Origin: Pseudoalteromonas luteoviolacea
GTDB taxonomy: Bacteria > Pseudomonadota > Gammaproteobacteria > Enterobacterales > Alteromonadaceae
Reading direction: 5' to 3'
Assembly (NCBI RefSeq): GCF_001696455.1
Contig: NZ_MAUJ01000015.1
Location: forward strand, 1-64,000
DNA length: 64,000 nucleotides
Of the stretch, positions 1-9,436 are shown piece after piece. The notes under the pieces were generated by a model. It had not been told where the DNA came from and did no database searches. It saw only the letters and a program-made list of their open reading frames with translations. Positions within the stretch are counted from its first letter, which is position 1, and each line of letters begins with the position of its first letter. The translations under genes were made by a program, and so were the position numbers.

Positions 1-186
1 GCTTCTAGCTCTGGCTCTGCTTCTAGCTCTGGCTCTGCTTCTAGCTCTGGCTCTGCTTCTAGCTCTGGCTCTGCTTCTAGCTCTGGCTCTGCTTCTAGTT
101 CTCGCTCAGTTTCTAGTTCTGGCTCAGCTTCGAGTTCTGGCTCAGCTTCGAGTTCTGGCTCAGCTTCTAGTTCTGGCTCAGCTTCC
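1..186. repeat. 18-bp tandem repeat coding for EPELEA
   Basis: About ten in-frame copies of an 18-bp unit (plus strand GCTTCTAGCTCTGGCTCT) encode Glu-Pro-Glu-Leu-Glu-Ala on the minus strand inside fimV. The copies nearest the window start are identical. Those from about 100 on carry point changes such as EREL and TOCAG-type third-base variants. The array starts outside the window, so the total copy number is unknown. Confidence 0.92.
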
Positions 187-2765
187 GGTGATTCAAAACC
201 TTGGGGGATATGTTCCTCTTCATCAAGCATTCCGTCTAAGTGACCAGAATCTACTCGGGAAGCCTGCTCTAACTCAATTTCCTCATTGCGTCCAATTTCA
301 GCAAGATCTTCACCCCGCTCATCATTTAAGAATTCTTCTTCATGCGAAGTGTCTGGCTCTTCAGGTAATGCTTCTTCATCACCAACATCAGCCAGCAGGT
401 CATCGATATCACCTAAGTTATCTTCATTAAGCTCTTCACCAAGTTCAGTGTCTAACACCTCACTCTCTGGTGTGGTGTCAAGTTCTTCAAGTAGCGCATC
501 TTCATCACCGACATCGGCCAGTAAGTCGTCAATATCACCTAGGCTATCTTCGTCAAGCTCTGCGCCGAGTTCAGTATCTAACGCTTCACGCTCTGGTGTG
601 GTGTCAGGTTCTTCAAGTAGCGCGTCTTCATCGCCGACATCGGCCAGTAAGTCGTCAATATCACCTAGGCTATCTTCATCCAGCGCTGCGCCGAGCTCAG
701 TATCAAACGCTTCACGCTCTGGTGTGGTGTCAGGTTCTTCAAGTAGCGCATCTTCATCAGCGACATCGGCCAGTAAGTCGTCAATGTCACCTAGGCTATC
801 TTCATCAAGCTCTTCGCCAACTTCGCCACTGGCTTCTGCCAACAATTCATCGATATCATCAAGCCCACTTTCTGAAATCTCGGATTCCACATTTGCATCT
901 GGGAGTTCTTCGCTGGCTTCCGCTAATAGCTCATCAATGTCATCAAGTTCGGTTTCACCCTGCTCTTCAATCAGTGGCTGTTTGTCTTGCTCATCGACGG
1001 TATCACCGCCAGCCTCAGCAAGTAGCGCATCAATATCATCTTCTGCAGCGATCTCTTCTGTTTGCTCAGCTTGCGCGAGTAAATTATCAATATCTTGCTG
1101 TTCTTCGCTAACTGGCTCTTCAGCTGCGCTATCAATTAAGTCATCGATATCGCCCAGCTCTAATGCGTCATCAGCATCACTTTGCTCATCTTCGTCCAAT
1201 GCGCCATCGAGCAAATCATCAATATCGTCAGCACTTAAAATACTCTCAGAATCATCAGCACTATCTGCAACTTCACTCTGCGAAACGTCTGCTGCTTCAT
1301 CAATTAAGCTGTCTATATCGTCTAAATCTAGTTCATCACTGCTGGTTTCTGTTTGTGTATCCGATTCGTCCGCCAACTCCTCACTAAGTGCAGCCAGCGC
1401 ATCATCACTCACATCCAAAGTGTCATCTTGTTCGTCACCGACTTCATTGAACAAGTCGTCGATATCGTCTGCGCTGAGAATATCATCGCTATCAGAGGCG
1501 CCATCCTCTACATCCAGAGTGACTTCATCACCAAGCGCGTCATCCGTTTCGTCAAAACTCTGCTGTAAGAAATCATCTAAATCATCGCTGCTTTCTGTGG
1601 CATCGGACTCATCGTCAAATACGATATCATCACTTAACAAGCTATCTAGTTCATCTTGATCTAGCGTGCTGCTACCTGTTTCAAAACCATCTTCTTCGTC
1701 TAGGGAATCAAACACGATGTCATCATCTTCAGGTAGAATATCATCGTCAAGCTGCACGCCTTCATCTAGCGGTGATATTTCATCTGTACCAGGCATATCT
1801 AAATCGAGCGGATCTACGGCGGCTGTAGCCGATGTCGCAGCACCAGCTGCTGCAGCCGCTGCCACCGGCGCTTGTGGTAGGAAGTCATCGTCTTCACTCG
1901 CAGCCTCGGTTGCCTGTTTACGCTTACGCATAAACAGCACTAAACCTCCGATTACGAGCAATGCTGGAATGGTTGCCAATAAAGCAATAACCAGAGGGTT
2001 AGACAACATTTCACCCAAACCAGCTTCTTGTTGCGCCATTTGTTGTGCTTCTTGCTGAGCGATCATTTCGCTCTGCATATCAATTACAACTTTCAACTGC
2101 TGCTGAATCTCACTGTCTTTTCCAAGCTGTTCTCTTACATTTTGCAGCTCGTCCGAGATGTCACTTAACTGTTTTCTTAGTTCGTTGTTTTCTTCTAATA
2201 TTTCTTCAACACTGCTTACCGAAGATTTAAATTCGTTCTGCAATTCAAGCAACTTAGAGTCTTGTTCCATTCTCAAATTTCTAAGCTGATTGGTCAGCTC
2301 TTTTTGCGCTTGCTCAACATCTACTTTACGGGCTTGTGTTACACGTTTCCTCGCAGCCTCTATATCCGCTTGATTCAACGTACCGTTTTTCTTGCGCTCC
2401 CAAAGTACATCGTCTTGATCGGATTTTTGTTTTGCAATTGATGCATTTACACGGCGGATCTCTGCCAAGGTAGGAATACGTAAATACGCGCCATCACGCA
2501 TGTGGTTTAAGTTTTGATCTAAAAAAGCATTGGGGTTTTTGTCATACAAAGCTTTCATGACTTGATAGACGGAAACCGAATCATCGGGCCTGATTTTTTG
2601 CGCTATTCGCCACAGCGTATCAGAAGATCTGATAGGTCCGACTGATCGGCCTTCCAGCCCGTAATCAACGCCTTTTGGACCTTTCAACACCGTACCTTCT
2701 TGAGTGTGAACGGGAGATGTTATGAAAGCCAATGCTAGGATACAAAATAAGGCTAAACCGCGCAT
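1..2765 (-). CDS. fimV: FimV/HubP-type polar landmark protein (3' end outside window)
   Basis: This reading frame stays open from an ATG at 2765 (AAGGAAC upstream) to the window edge, so only the first 921 residues are visible. It has a signal peptide (about 1-22), a LysM-like peptidoglycan-binding region with FimV-type motifs (about 42-98), a coiled coil (about 135-250) and one membrane segment (about 257-279) followed by KRK. Beyond that lies a very acidic cytoplasmic region with repeated DIDDLL/DIDELL motifs and Glu-Pro-Glu-Leu-Glu-Ala repeats. FimV/HubP proteins anchor at the cell pole, bind peptidoglycan and recruit chemotaxis, flagellar, pilus and chromosome-origin partners. The position next to asd and pdxB fits gammaproteobacterial fimV loci. 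The C-terminal TPR/FimV domain is expected beyond the window and is not seen. Confidence 0.9.
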   Translation of the reverse strand, partial: MRGLALFCILALAFITSPVHTQEGTVLKGPKGVDYGLEGRSVGPIRSSDTLWRIAQKIRPDDSVSVYQVMKALYDKNPNAFLDQNLNHMRDGAYLRIPTLAEIRRVNASIAKQKSDQDDVLWERKKNGTLNQADIEAARKRVTQARKVDVEQAQKELTNQLRNLRMEQDSKLLELQNEFKSSVSSVEEILEENNELRKQLSDISDELQNVREQLGKDSEIQQQLKVVIDMQSEMIAQQEAQQMAQQEAGLGEMLSNPLVIALLATIPALLVIGGLVLFMRKRKQATEAASEDDDFLPQAPVAAAAAAGAATSATAAVDPLDLDMPGTDEISPLDEGVQLDDDILPEDDDIVFDSLDEEDGFETGSSTLDQDELDSLLSDDIVFDDESDATESSDDLDDFLQQSFDETDDALGDEVTLDVEDGASDSDDILSADDIDDLFNEVGDEQDDTLDVSDDALAALSEELADESDTQTETSSDELDLDDIDSLIDEAADVSQSEVADSADDSESILSADDIDDLLDGALDEDEQSDADDALELGDIDDLIDSAAEEPVSEEQQDIDNLLAQAEQTEEIAAEDDIDALLAEAGGDTVDEQDKQPLIEEQGETELDDIDELLAEASEELPDANVESEISESGLDDIDELLAEASGEVGEELDEDSLGDIDDLLADVADEDALLEEPDTTPEREAFDTELGAALDEDSLGDIDDLLADVGDEDALLEEPDTTPEREALDTELGAELDEDSLGDIDDLLADVGDEDALLEELDTTPESEVLDTELGEELNEDNLGDIDDLLADVGDEEALPEEPDTSHEEEFLNDERGEDLAEIGRNEEIELEQASRVDSGHLDGMLDEEEHIPQGFESPEAEPELEAEPELEAEPELEAEPELETERELEAEPELEAEPELEAEPELEAEPELEAEPELE
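358..825. repeat. 126-bp tandem repeat in fimV acidic domain
   Basis: Copies begin at about 358, 484, 610 and 736 (exact 126-bp spacing, the last one partial). Each codes for 42 residues containing LGDIDDLLADV followed by a DTTPE-type linker. The copies differ by few bases, so they look recently duplicated. They remain in frame with fimV. Confidence 0.9.
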
Positions 2766-2991
2766 GCTGTTCCTTTGTTTCAGGTGACCACTTACCCAAC
2801 TAGTAAGCGAATAAAAAATTTGCTCATCTTTGCTTTTTGCAAGCTCTGTTCCAATTGCAAACTATAAACCAGTTGTAAGGGAATATCCATTGCCAACGTA
2901 TTGAATCTTAACATCAGAATAGTCCTTTAGTATTAATTTGAAAATGTTTTATAAATCAGGAAGGTGGTAAATAGAAATGAATTTATAAGAA

Positions 2992-3029
2992 TGTGGGGCA
3001 AAATGCTGCCATATTGTTTTCACCCCACA
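2992..3029 (-). terminator. Possible terminator after asd
   Basis: TGTGGGG and CCCCACA form a 7-bp stem extended by AAAA/TTTT. On the minus strand it is followed by a T-rich but interrupted stretch. It lies just past the asd stop and would separate asd from fimV. Confidence 0.45.
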
Positions 3030-3035
3030 CTTTTA

Positions 3036-4052
3036 TTAAAGGTAATTTGCGATTAATTCTTCAGCAATTTGAATGCTATTTGTTGCAGCACCTTTGCGGG
3101 TGTTGTCAGAAACCACCCATAAATTTAATCCCATAGGGTGAGAGATATCAGCCCTTAATCGACCAACATAGACGGTGTCGTTACCGCTAGCATCGCCAAC
3201 CGGTGTCGGATAGTCCTGCTCATCTTCAATCAACTCAATCCCAGGTGCATCATTCAGTAGCTGTTTTACATGCTCTAAATCAAAAGGCATACGAGTTTCT
3301 AAATGAATCGCTTCAGCGTGCCCGAAGAATACAGGTACACGCACCGCAGTAGGGTTCACCATTACGCTGCTATCGCCCAAGATTTTTTGAGTTTCCCAGA
3401 CCATTTTCATCTCTTCTTTGGTATACCCGTTATCTTGAAATGTATCTATCTGAGGGATCACGTTAAATGCAATTTGCTTTGGAAATACTTCATTTTCCAT
3501 AGGTCTCGCATTCATCAAATTTGCGGTCTGCTTTGCAAGCTCATCCACCGCTTCTTTTCCTGCGCCAGATACTGCCTGATACGTAGATACATTGATACGA
3601 TCAATACCATAAGCGTCATAAATGGGCTTTAATGCAACCATCATTTGAATGGTTGAACAGTTTGGATTGGCAATAATATTGCGATTTCTAAAATCAGCTA
3701 AACTGGATGCATTAACTTCAGGTACAACTAAAGGAACATCGTAGTCATATCTAAAGTGTGATGTATTATCTATGACCACACAGCCAGCCTCTGCAGCAAT
3801 AGGTGCATATTTTTCAGATACGCTACCACCAGCAGAGAATAAGCCGATATGTGCCTGCGAAAAATCAAACTCTTCAACGTCGAGTACAGTGACTTTTTCG
3901 CCCATAAAGTCAATTTCTTCACCGGCACTGCGGCTGCTAGCTAATGGGTATAAAGTATCGACGGGAAACTTTCTCTCAGCCAGTGTTTCAATAATTTGTT
4001 TACCCACTAGGCCTGTTGCGCCAAGTACCGCCACGTTAAATTTTTGCGACAT
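3036..4052 (-). CDS. asd: Aspartate-semialdehyde dehydrogenase
   Basis: The 338-residue protein catalyses NADPH-dependent reductive dephosphorylation of L-aspartyl-4-phosphate to the semialdehyde, the branch point to lysine/diaminopimelate, threonine and methionine. The N-terminal nucleotide-binding loop GATGLVG is at residues 11-17, and the catalytic cysteine sits in NPNCSTIQ (Cys132). Later family motifs include the VSGAG loop and a GHAEAIHLE segment with the active-site histidine region. It lies 2 nt downstream of pdxB, so the two are probably cotranscribed. The length and sequence suit the catalytically competent class, but E. coli has a non-catalytic paralogue, Usg, in this same position. 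The intact Cys132 argues for an enzyme here. Confidence 0.92.
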   Translation of the reverse strand: MSQKFNVAVLGATGLVGKQIIETLAERKFPVDTLYPLASSRSAGEEIDFMGEKVTVLDVEEFDFSQAHIGLFSAGGSVSEKYAPIAAEAGCVVIDNTSHFRYDYDVPLVVPEVNASSLADFRNRNIIANPNCSTIQMMVALKPIYDAYGIDRINVSTYQAVSGAGKEAVDELAKQTANLMNARPMENEVFPKQIAFNVIPQIDTFQDNGYTKEEMKMVWETQKILGDSSVMVNPTAVRVPVFFGHAEAIHLETRMPFDLEHVKQLLNDAPGIELIEDEQDYPTPVGDASGNDTVYVGRLRADISHPMGLNLWVVSDNTRKGAATNSIQIAEELIANYL

Positions 4053-4054
4053 GC

Positions 4055-5185
4055 TTATTCCTCATTCTTTTCTATTCGAAAGCCTAATTGTTGCAGCTTT
4101 TGCTGGTGGGCTTGCGGCGCAGATACACTCAATGTAGAAAACTCTCTTCTCACCGGATATTGCTTACGCAGCACATCAAACCCCTGACTTTCTAGATTCG
4201 CTCGCATTAAACCATTATCACGGCGAATATCATAGATCATATGCACAATACGGCCATAATCTGTTTCATCAAGTGTTTCATTGAGGCTACAGTGGCCTAT
4301 AACAGGAATTGGTAAGAATGCTTCAAGTTGCTTAGTTGGGGCTAACTTTAAGGTTTTACAAAGTGCTTCGTATAGCATTTGTGTGCCTCTGGCTTTCCCC
4401 TCTAAAGTATGTCCTGCAATATGTACTGACGTATATAAACATTCATCCATCAGTGCGGTTAATATGGCGGGCTCATTTTCCCAAACATCCAATACCAATT
4501 CGAGCTGCTGTTTTGACTGTTTTGCTTGCAACAAGGCTTGATTGTCAATTACGTCACCACGGCTGGCATTAATAATTAACATGCCTGGCTTCAAAGCTTT
4601 AATTCTCTTTTCATTTAGTAGATGTTTGGTCTGATGCTCACCAAATTTCACAAGTGGCACATGAAACGTAACAAAGTCAGCTTCAGCTAACGCCGTATCA
4701 ATATCAACATGCTCATCAAGCGTTCCCTCTTGCGCGCGAACTGGATCACATAGAATCAACTCAATACCACTGTATTTCAGCTTTTGCGCTAAGCACTTGC
4801 CTATATTACCGACACCCACAATGGCCAACTTTTTACCGCGCAGCAAAACATCACGATCTTGACTGTATGCATACAACGCACTAATGACATATTCCGCGAC
4901 GGCGATTGCATTGCAACCCGGCGCACTCGAGAATGCTATTCCACGTTTACTTAAATACGTCTGGTCTATATGGTCAACACCAATCGTCGCGGTTCCGACA
5001 AACTTCAAATTATGTGCTTGTGCCAATAGGTTTGCATTCACTTGAGTGATAGATCGAGTCAGTAACACATCCGCCGCATGCACTTGCTCTGCGGTAACTG
5101 TGCGCCCATCGTAACGCTCTACGCGCCCCAAACTTGAGAAAAACTCTTCCACCAGCGGCATATTTTGATCAGCCAAGATCTTCAT
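4055..5185 (-). CDS. pdxB: Erythronate-4-phosphate dehydrogenase
   Basis: A 376-residue D-2-hydroxyacid dehydrogenase that oxidises 4-phosphoerythronate in the DXP-dependent pyridoxal 5'-phosphate pathway. The NAD-binding glycine motif is VGVGNIGK (about 123-130). The catalytic Arg is in NASRGD (209), the Glu in WENEP (238) and the His in HIAGH (255). These positions match the PdxB family, as does the C-terminal dimerisation region (about 285-376) that distinguishes PdxB from SerA-type enzymes. The pdxB-asd order matches E. coli pdxB-usg. Confidence 0.95.
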   Translation of the reverse strand: MKILADQNMPLVEEFFSSLGRVERYDGRTVTAEQVHAADVLLTRSITQVNANLLAQAHNLKFVGTATIGVDHIDQTYLSKRGIAFSSAPGCNAIAVAEYVISALYAYSQDRDVLLRGKKLAIVGVGNIGKCLAQKLKYSGIELILCDPVRAQEGTLDEHVDIDTALAEADFVTFHVPLVKFGEHQTKHLLNEKRIKALKPGMLIINASRGDVIDNQALLQAKQSKQQLELVLDVWENEPAILTALMDECLYTSVHIAGHTLEGKARGTQMLYEALCKTLKLAPTKQLEAFLPIPVIGHCSLNETLDETDYGRIVHMIYDIRRDNGLMRANLESQGFDVLRKQYPVRREFSTLSVSAPQAHQQKLQQLGFRIEKNEE

Positions 5186-5244
5186 TTAACATCTTTCCTA
5201 CACATTGCACGGAATGCCATTGTAACTCAGCTCTCGACAAGACC

Positions 5245-5535
5245 CTAGTTCCGCCTCGCACCAATTCCCAAAGCAATGAACATTAAGCAGAGTAAGAACA
5301 ATACGAGGAGCTTGACGCTTGGCTGCTCTGAAACATTCACAATCGGACTGAAGATAAAGGCTTGAACATTACACCAAGCAAGGAAAAAAGCGGTATGTTG
5401 CGCACCAATATAAGCGTAACAAGCACACACAATACTACTGATAAAATTAATAAAGACTGCATGTTCATACGCCTCAACACTCAGCAACATCGCCACGAAT
5501 GAAATCACAATGATACATATATTACTCAATTGCAT
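5245..5535 (-). CDS. Small membrane protein of unknown function
   Basis: The chosen start is the ATG at 5535 because AAGGAGGGG precedes it at good spacing; a longer frame to 5706 has no such site and would run through the fadE control region. The 96-residue product is almost entirely hydrophobic, with about three membrane segments (roughly 4-20, 27-62 broken by a polar turn, and 74-92) and a basic C-terminus ending GARRN. I do not recognise the family. It is divergent from fadE, and its promoter region overlaps the fatty-acid operators, so co-regulation is possible but unproven. Confidence 0.7.
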   Translation of the reverse strand: MQLSNICIIVISFVAMLLSVEAYEHAVFINFISSIVCACYAYIGAQHTAFFLAWCNVQAFIFSPIVNVSEQPSVKLLVLFLLCLMFIALGIGARRN

Positions 5536-5678
5536 AAATATCCCCTCCTTAGGACTTTTTTGTAATATAGATAAGTTTACAAAATTCGCAATTGAACAAT
5601 TTTTAAGTGATTTGGGCCATTGGCAAGGTACAAAACTGGCTTCTAAAATGAACAATATCGGGCTTTTTTGCTTGAAAT

Positions 5679-5695
5679 AACTGGTCAGACAAGCT
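5679..5695 (+). promoter_or_regulatory. FadR-like operator 1 upstream of fadE
   Basis: AACTGGTCAGACAAGCT resembles the known FadR consensus (AGCTGGTCCGACNTGTT) at most core positions. It lies 41 bp before the fadE start. The core TGGTCAGAC recurs 26 bp downstream. Binding by FadR is inferred from the match only. Confidence 0.6.
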
Positions 5696-5704
5696 AGCCT
5701 AACC

Positions 5705-5721
5705 ATGTGGTCAGACCTCTA
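5705..5721 (+). promoter_or_regulatory. FadR-like operator 2 overlapping fadE leader
   Basis: ATGTGGTCAGACCTCTA repeats the TGGTCAGAC core of the upstream site and sits directly before the AATAAGGAAG ribosome-binding region. A bound repressor here could block transcription start or elongation of fadE. Confidence 0.55.
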
Positions 5722-5736
5722 ATAAGGAAGAACAAC

Positions 5737-8187
5737 ATGACACTTTTATTCACCCTCGCCTTGATAGCACTGGTCAGCGTGGCCTGTTATCATCGCGCTA
5801 GCTGGAATACCTGCTTAGGTGTTGCAGCTGCAACTCTTGTCGTAGGCACCTTTGCGGATGCCTTTGGTGCTTTGTCTTGGCTTATATTCTTAGCCATTGC
5901 GGTGCCGTTCTCTGTAACCAATATCCGCCAACAGTATGTGGTAGCGCCGCTTTTTACAGCATTTAAAAAAGTGACGCCAACGATGTCTGAAACCGAAAAA
6001 TCTGCCATTGATGCCGGAACGACATGGTGGGAAGCTGATTTATTTTGTGGCAATCCTAACTGGAATAAGCTACATCAATTTCCAAAACCAAGATTAACTG
6101 CTGAAGAACAAGCTTTTTTAAATGGTCCAGTTGAAGAAGTGTGTGCCATGCTGGATGATTGGGAAGCAACCCATGAACTCACTGACTTGCCACAAGAAGT
6201 TTGGCAGTACCTCAAAGATAACAAGTTCTTCGCTATGATCATCAAAAAGCAATACGGTGGTCTTGAGTTTTCAGCTTACGCACAATCTTGTGTGCTTCAA
6301 AAACTAACGAGTAAATCCACACTGCTCTCTTCGATTGTGGGTGTACCTAACTCACTCGGCCCGGGGGAACTGCTTCAACACTACGGTACTGAAGAGCAAA
6401 AAGACCATTACTTACCGCGCCTTGCTGTAGGTGACGAAATCCCTTGTTTTGCACTGACCTCACCAGAAGCTGGCTCTGATGCGTCATCTATTCCTGATTT
6501 TGGCGTGGTCTGTAAAGGCGAATGGGAAGGTAAAGAAACGCTAGGTATTCGTCTCACTTGGAATAAGCGTTATATTACTTTAGCACCCGTTTCTACTGTG
6601 CTCGGCCTTGCTTTCAAAATGCAAGACCCTGATGGTTTGCTTGGTGATAAAGAAGATATTGGCATCACTTGTGCCCTTATCCCAACCTCTACACCTGGTG
6701 TAGAGATAGGCCGCCGTCACTTCCCGTTAAACGTGCCATTCCAAAATGGACCCACTCGCGGTCAAGATGTATTTGTACCGTTAGATTTCATCATCGGTGG
6801 ACCGAAAATGGCGGGACAAGGTTGGCGAATGCTGGTCGAATGCCTATCTGTTGGACGTGTGATTACATTGCCTTCTAACTCTACCGGTGGCATAAAAACA
6901 CTGGCCCTTGCAAGTGGTGCATATAGCCGTATTCGTCGTCAATTCAAATTGCCAATCGGTAAGATGGAAGGGATTGAAGAAGCACTCTCCAAGCTTGGCG
7001 GTTACGCATACAGCAGCGATGCTGCACTAAGCATGTCTACTGGAGCGGTCGATGCGGGTGAAAAGCCTTCTGTTATCTCGGCTATCCTGAAGTATCACCT
7101 GACAGAGCAAATGCGCGCATCAACCATTCATGCAATGGATATTCATGGTGGTAAAGGCATCTGCCTTGGTCCAAATAACTATTTAGGCCGCGGCTATCAA
7201 GGCGCGCCAATTGCAATTACAGTAGAAGGCGCGAACATTCTTACGCGTAATATGATTATCTACGGTCAAGGTGCTATTCGCTGTCACCCATTTGTGCTTT
7301 CGGAATTGAATGCTTGTAATATTAAAGATAAGCAAGAAGCATTAGACAGTTTTGATAAAGCATTAATGGGCCATATCGGCTTTACCATCTCCAACCTTGT
7401 TCGTACTAAGTGGTTGGCGATCACGGGTGGCCGCTTTAGTAAAGTACCATTCAATGACGAAACAGCTGATTACTACCGCAATGCAGCCCGTTTCAGTGCC
7501 TCACTCGCATTGATGTCAGACATTTGCATGGCTGTATTTGGCGGTTCATTAAAACGTAAAGAACGTATTTCCGCTCGCTTAGGTGATCTGCTGAGCTATC
7601 TATACTTAGTTTCTGCAACCCTAAAACGCTACAATGACGAAGGCCGTCGCAAAGAAGATCTGCCACTTGTGAAGTGGGCTTGTCAGGAGCACTTATATCT
7701 GTGTCAACGCGCGCTAGCAGACTTGATCAACAATATGCCTTCTATGGCACTGCGCGCTGCACTTAAGCTCATGCTATTCCCGTTTGGCCGTCCAGTGCGC
7801 AAGCCGACAGATGAGATGGAACACGATATTGCTAAGTTATTACAAACGCCTAATGAGTCTCGTGAGCGCCTAGCAAACTATATCTACACCACAGATGAAC
7901 CATTGAACTTAATCGGCAAGCAAGAACAAACTTTAAAAGATATCTTAGCTGTTGAGCCTATTTTCGATAAAGTTTGTCGTGCAAAAGGGCAGAAACTTCC
8001 CTTTATGCAACTTGATAAAGTGGCACACATGGGACTTGAAAACGGTATCTTAACTCAGCAAGAGGCTGATACGTTGGCGGCCGTTGAAGCGAAACGCCTG
8101 GCAGTCATCAATGTCGATGACTTTGACCCAGCTGACCTGCTGGCAGGTAAAGCTCGCATTGTAGACAGCAATGTGAACGCCGCGTAG
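5737..8187 (+). CDS. fadE: Acyl-CoA dehydrogenase FadE
   Basis: The ATG at 5737 follows AATAAGGAAG; an upstream GTG at 5707 lies inside an operator and is less likely. The 816-residue length equals the large gammaproteobacterial FadE (E. coli 814). The protein has two N-terminal membrane helices (about 1-60), an acyl-CoA dehydrogenase core (about 90-500) with the FAD/substrate signature around CFALTSPEAGSDA, and a FadE-specific C-terminal region. FadE carries out the first oxidation step of fatty-acid beta-oxidation at the inner membrane, giving trans-2-enoyl-CoA. The gene stands alone, controlled by two FadR-like sites and closed by a hairpin terminator at 8198. Confidence 0.95.
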   Translation: MTLLFTLALIALVSVACYHRASWNTCLGVAAATLVVGTFADAFGALSWLIFLAIAVPFSVTNIRQQYVVAPLFTAFKKVTPTMSETEKSAIDAGTTWWEADLFCGNPNWNKLHQFPKPRLTAEEQAFLNGPVEEVCAMLDDWEATHELTDLPQEVWQYLKDNKFFAMIIKKQYGGLEFSAYAQSCVLQKLTSKSTLLSSIVGVPNSLGPGELLQHYGTEEQKDHYLPRLAVGDEIPCFALTSPEAGSDASSIPDFGVVCKGEWEGKETLGIRLTWNKRYITLAPVSTVLGLAFKMQDPDGLLGDKEDIGITCALIPTSTPGVEIGRRHFPLNVPFQNGPTRGQDVFVPLDFIIGGPKMAGQGWRMLVECLSVGRVITLPSNSTGGIKTLALASGAYSRIRRQFKLPIGKMEGIEEALSKLGGYAYSSDAALSMSTGAVDAGEKPSVISAILKYHLTEQMRASTIHAMDIHGGKGICLGPNNYLGRGYQGAPIAITVEGANILTRNMIIYGQGAIRCHPFVLSELNACNIKDKQEALDSFDKALMGHIGFTISNLVRTKWLAITGGRFSKVPFNDETADYYRNAARFSASLALMSDICMAVFGGSLKRKERISARLGDLLSYLYLVSATLKRYNDEGRRKEDLPLVKWACQEHLYLCQRALADLINNMPSMALRAALKLMLFPFGRPVRKPTDEMEHDIAKLLQTPNESRERLANYIYTTDEPLNLIGKQEQTLKDILAVEPIFDKVCRAKGQKLPFMQLDKVAHMGLENGILTQQEADTLAAVEAKRLAVINVDDFDPADLLAGKARIVDSNVNAA

Positions 8188-8197
8188 TTCATGTTAA

Positions 8198-8234
8198 ATA
8201 CATAAAAAGCGCTGTAGCGGCCTTTTTTATGTAT
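8198..8234 (+). terminator. Terminator of fadE
   Basis: A long inverted repeat (ATACATAAAAAG ... CTTTTTTATGTAT) encloses a short GC-rich core and supplies a T run on both strands. It could act bidirectionally with the convergent ABC transporter genes. Confidence 0.75.
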
Positions 8235-8351
8235 ATTGAAATCAGCATCAGTTCACTGTTCAAAATCTTTATGTCTATTTAATCATCGACTTCAGGTTTA
8301 TTCTGATACAAGGTCCGTAAATCCCCCGCATTGACGAGTATTTGTGCCCTG

Positions 8352-9428
8352 TTAGCCAAACAGCACTTTACTCAGCATGATGCCAATAACTAACGTCGCC
8401 CATACTAGCGCTAAGCTTTTTGGCCGCTTTACAATCGCTAGCATCATCAGTGGCGTCACGAGTAAAATCGAAATCTCGAAAACCCCCATACCAAACAGCA
8501 ACACACCTATTAGCCAGGCCACAGTCGTACACATCATCACCATCAAATACTGGCTATGCTGCATTTCATCTAACATCGCAAGGCTTTGCCAAAAACCTCG
8601 GTGTACAATGACCTGTTTATTGGTATCCAATAATAAACTACTCCACCAAAGTAAGTTGAACAACAATGCCATTAAGCTGTAATAGCTTGATAAGTCTGGC
8701 CGTTCAGTAACAATGATCATCGTGCACCAATAGGTTAAGGTACTCATACCAATTCTCCATAACACCATCCAAGGTTGCTCAATGACTAACTGTGTCCAAA
8801 ACCCATAGGCTGATATAGCCGCAACTTTGTAGTGAGTTGGCCGCGGTTTGATACATGCACCAACCGCCATAACAGCCAGAATTGTAAGAAAGTACACCAT
8901 TACAGAATTAACAATATAAACCAGCCCTAGCGCTACACATAAGCTCAAAAAGGCACTCTTTGGCCGATATAGCTGCAGCACGGCTAACGCAAATTGCGCC
9001 CCCATAAACATGAGCAATTGAGGCGCTTTCATAAGGTTTGCCCACCCCATAGAAACAGCCATCACAAAGGCGGCTAAGAATAACAAGTGGGACAGTAACA
9101 ATAGGCTGTGATCAGCAATGAATTTGTGCACACGATTGGAAAGCAGAGTATGATGAAAAGTGCGATGATGGCTATCTAAGATCCCGCTTTTTATCGTTTG
9201 TATTAATAGGCTTTGCATAAGTAAAAAGCCAAATGACACCTCCAACGTTAAACGCACAGAGTCGCTTTCTACCAACTTTCCGAGCCCAAAGAAAATACCC
9301 ATAACAAGGCTTGGTAAATAAATAAAAAACATCGCACTTACGAGCAGTGTGAATTGCTCTAGTTGCTTACCAAGCATGCGTAGCTCAGCCTTAAATGCGC
9401 GTAAACGGTAGTGATAATAGTGCAGCAT
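8352..9428 (-). CDS. ABC-type transporter membrane protein, unknown substrate
   Basis: A 358-residue protein with around ten hydrophobic segments spread along its length and no soluble domain. It begins 8 nt downstream of an ABC ATPase gene, so the two form a small transporter operon. Many segments are rich in Met, Leu and Trp, as in ABC-2-like permeases, but I cannot assign a named family. With one permease and one ATPase and no binding protein, an exporter or a peptide/bacteriocin-type efflux system is more likely than an importer. That is inference. Confidence 0.65.
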   Translation of the reverse strand: MLHYYHYRLRAFKAELRMLGKQLEQFTLLVSAMFFIYLPSLVMGIFFGLGKLVESDSVRLTLEVSFGFLLMQSLLIQTIKSGILDSHHRTFHHTLLSNRVHKFIADHSLLLLSHLLFLAAFVMAVSMGWANLMKAPQLLMFMGAQFALAVLQLYRPKSAFLSLCVALGLVYIVNSVMVYFLTILAVMAVGACIKPRPTHYKVAAISAYGFWTQLVIEQPWMVLWRIGMSTLTYWCTMIIVTERPDLSSYYSLMALLFNLLWWSSLLLDTNKQVIVHRGFWQSLAMLDEMQHSQYLMVMMCTTVAWLIGVLLFGMGVFEISILLVTPLMMLAIVKRPKSLALVWATLVIGIMLSKVLFG

Positions 9429-9436
9429 TGGCTATC

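Noticed and set aside
286..1659. Long plus-strand open frame rich in serine, opposite fimV
   Set aside because: It is the complement of the acidic repeat codons of fimV; it has no start signal and its composition follows from the repeats.
5536..5706. N-terminal extension of the small membrane protein
   Set aside because: It would run through the fadE control region and lacks a ribosome-binding site, whereas AAGGAGGGG precedes the internal ATG.
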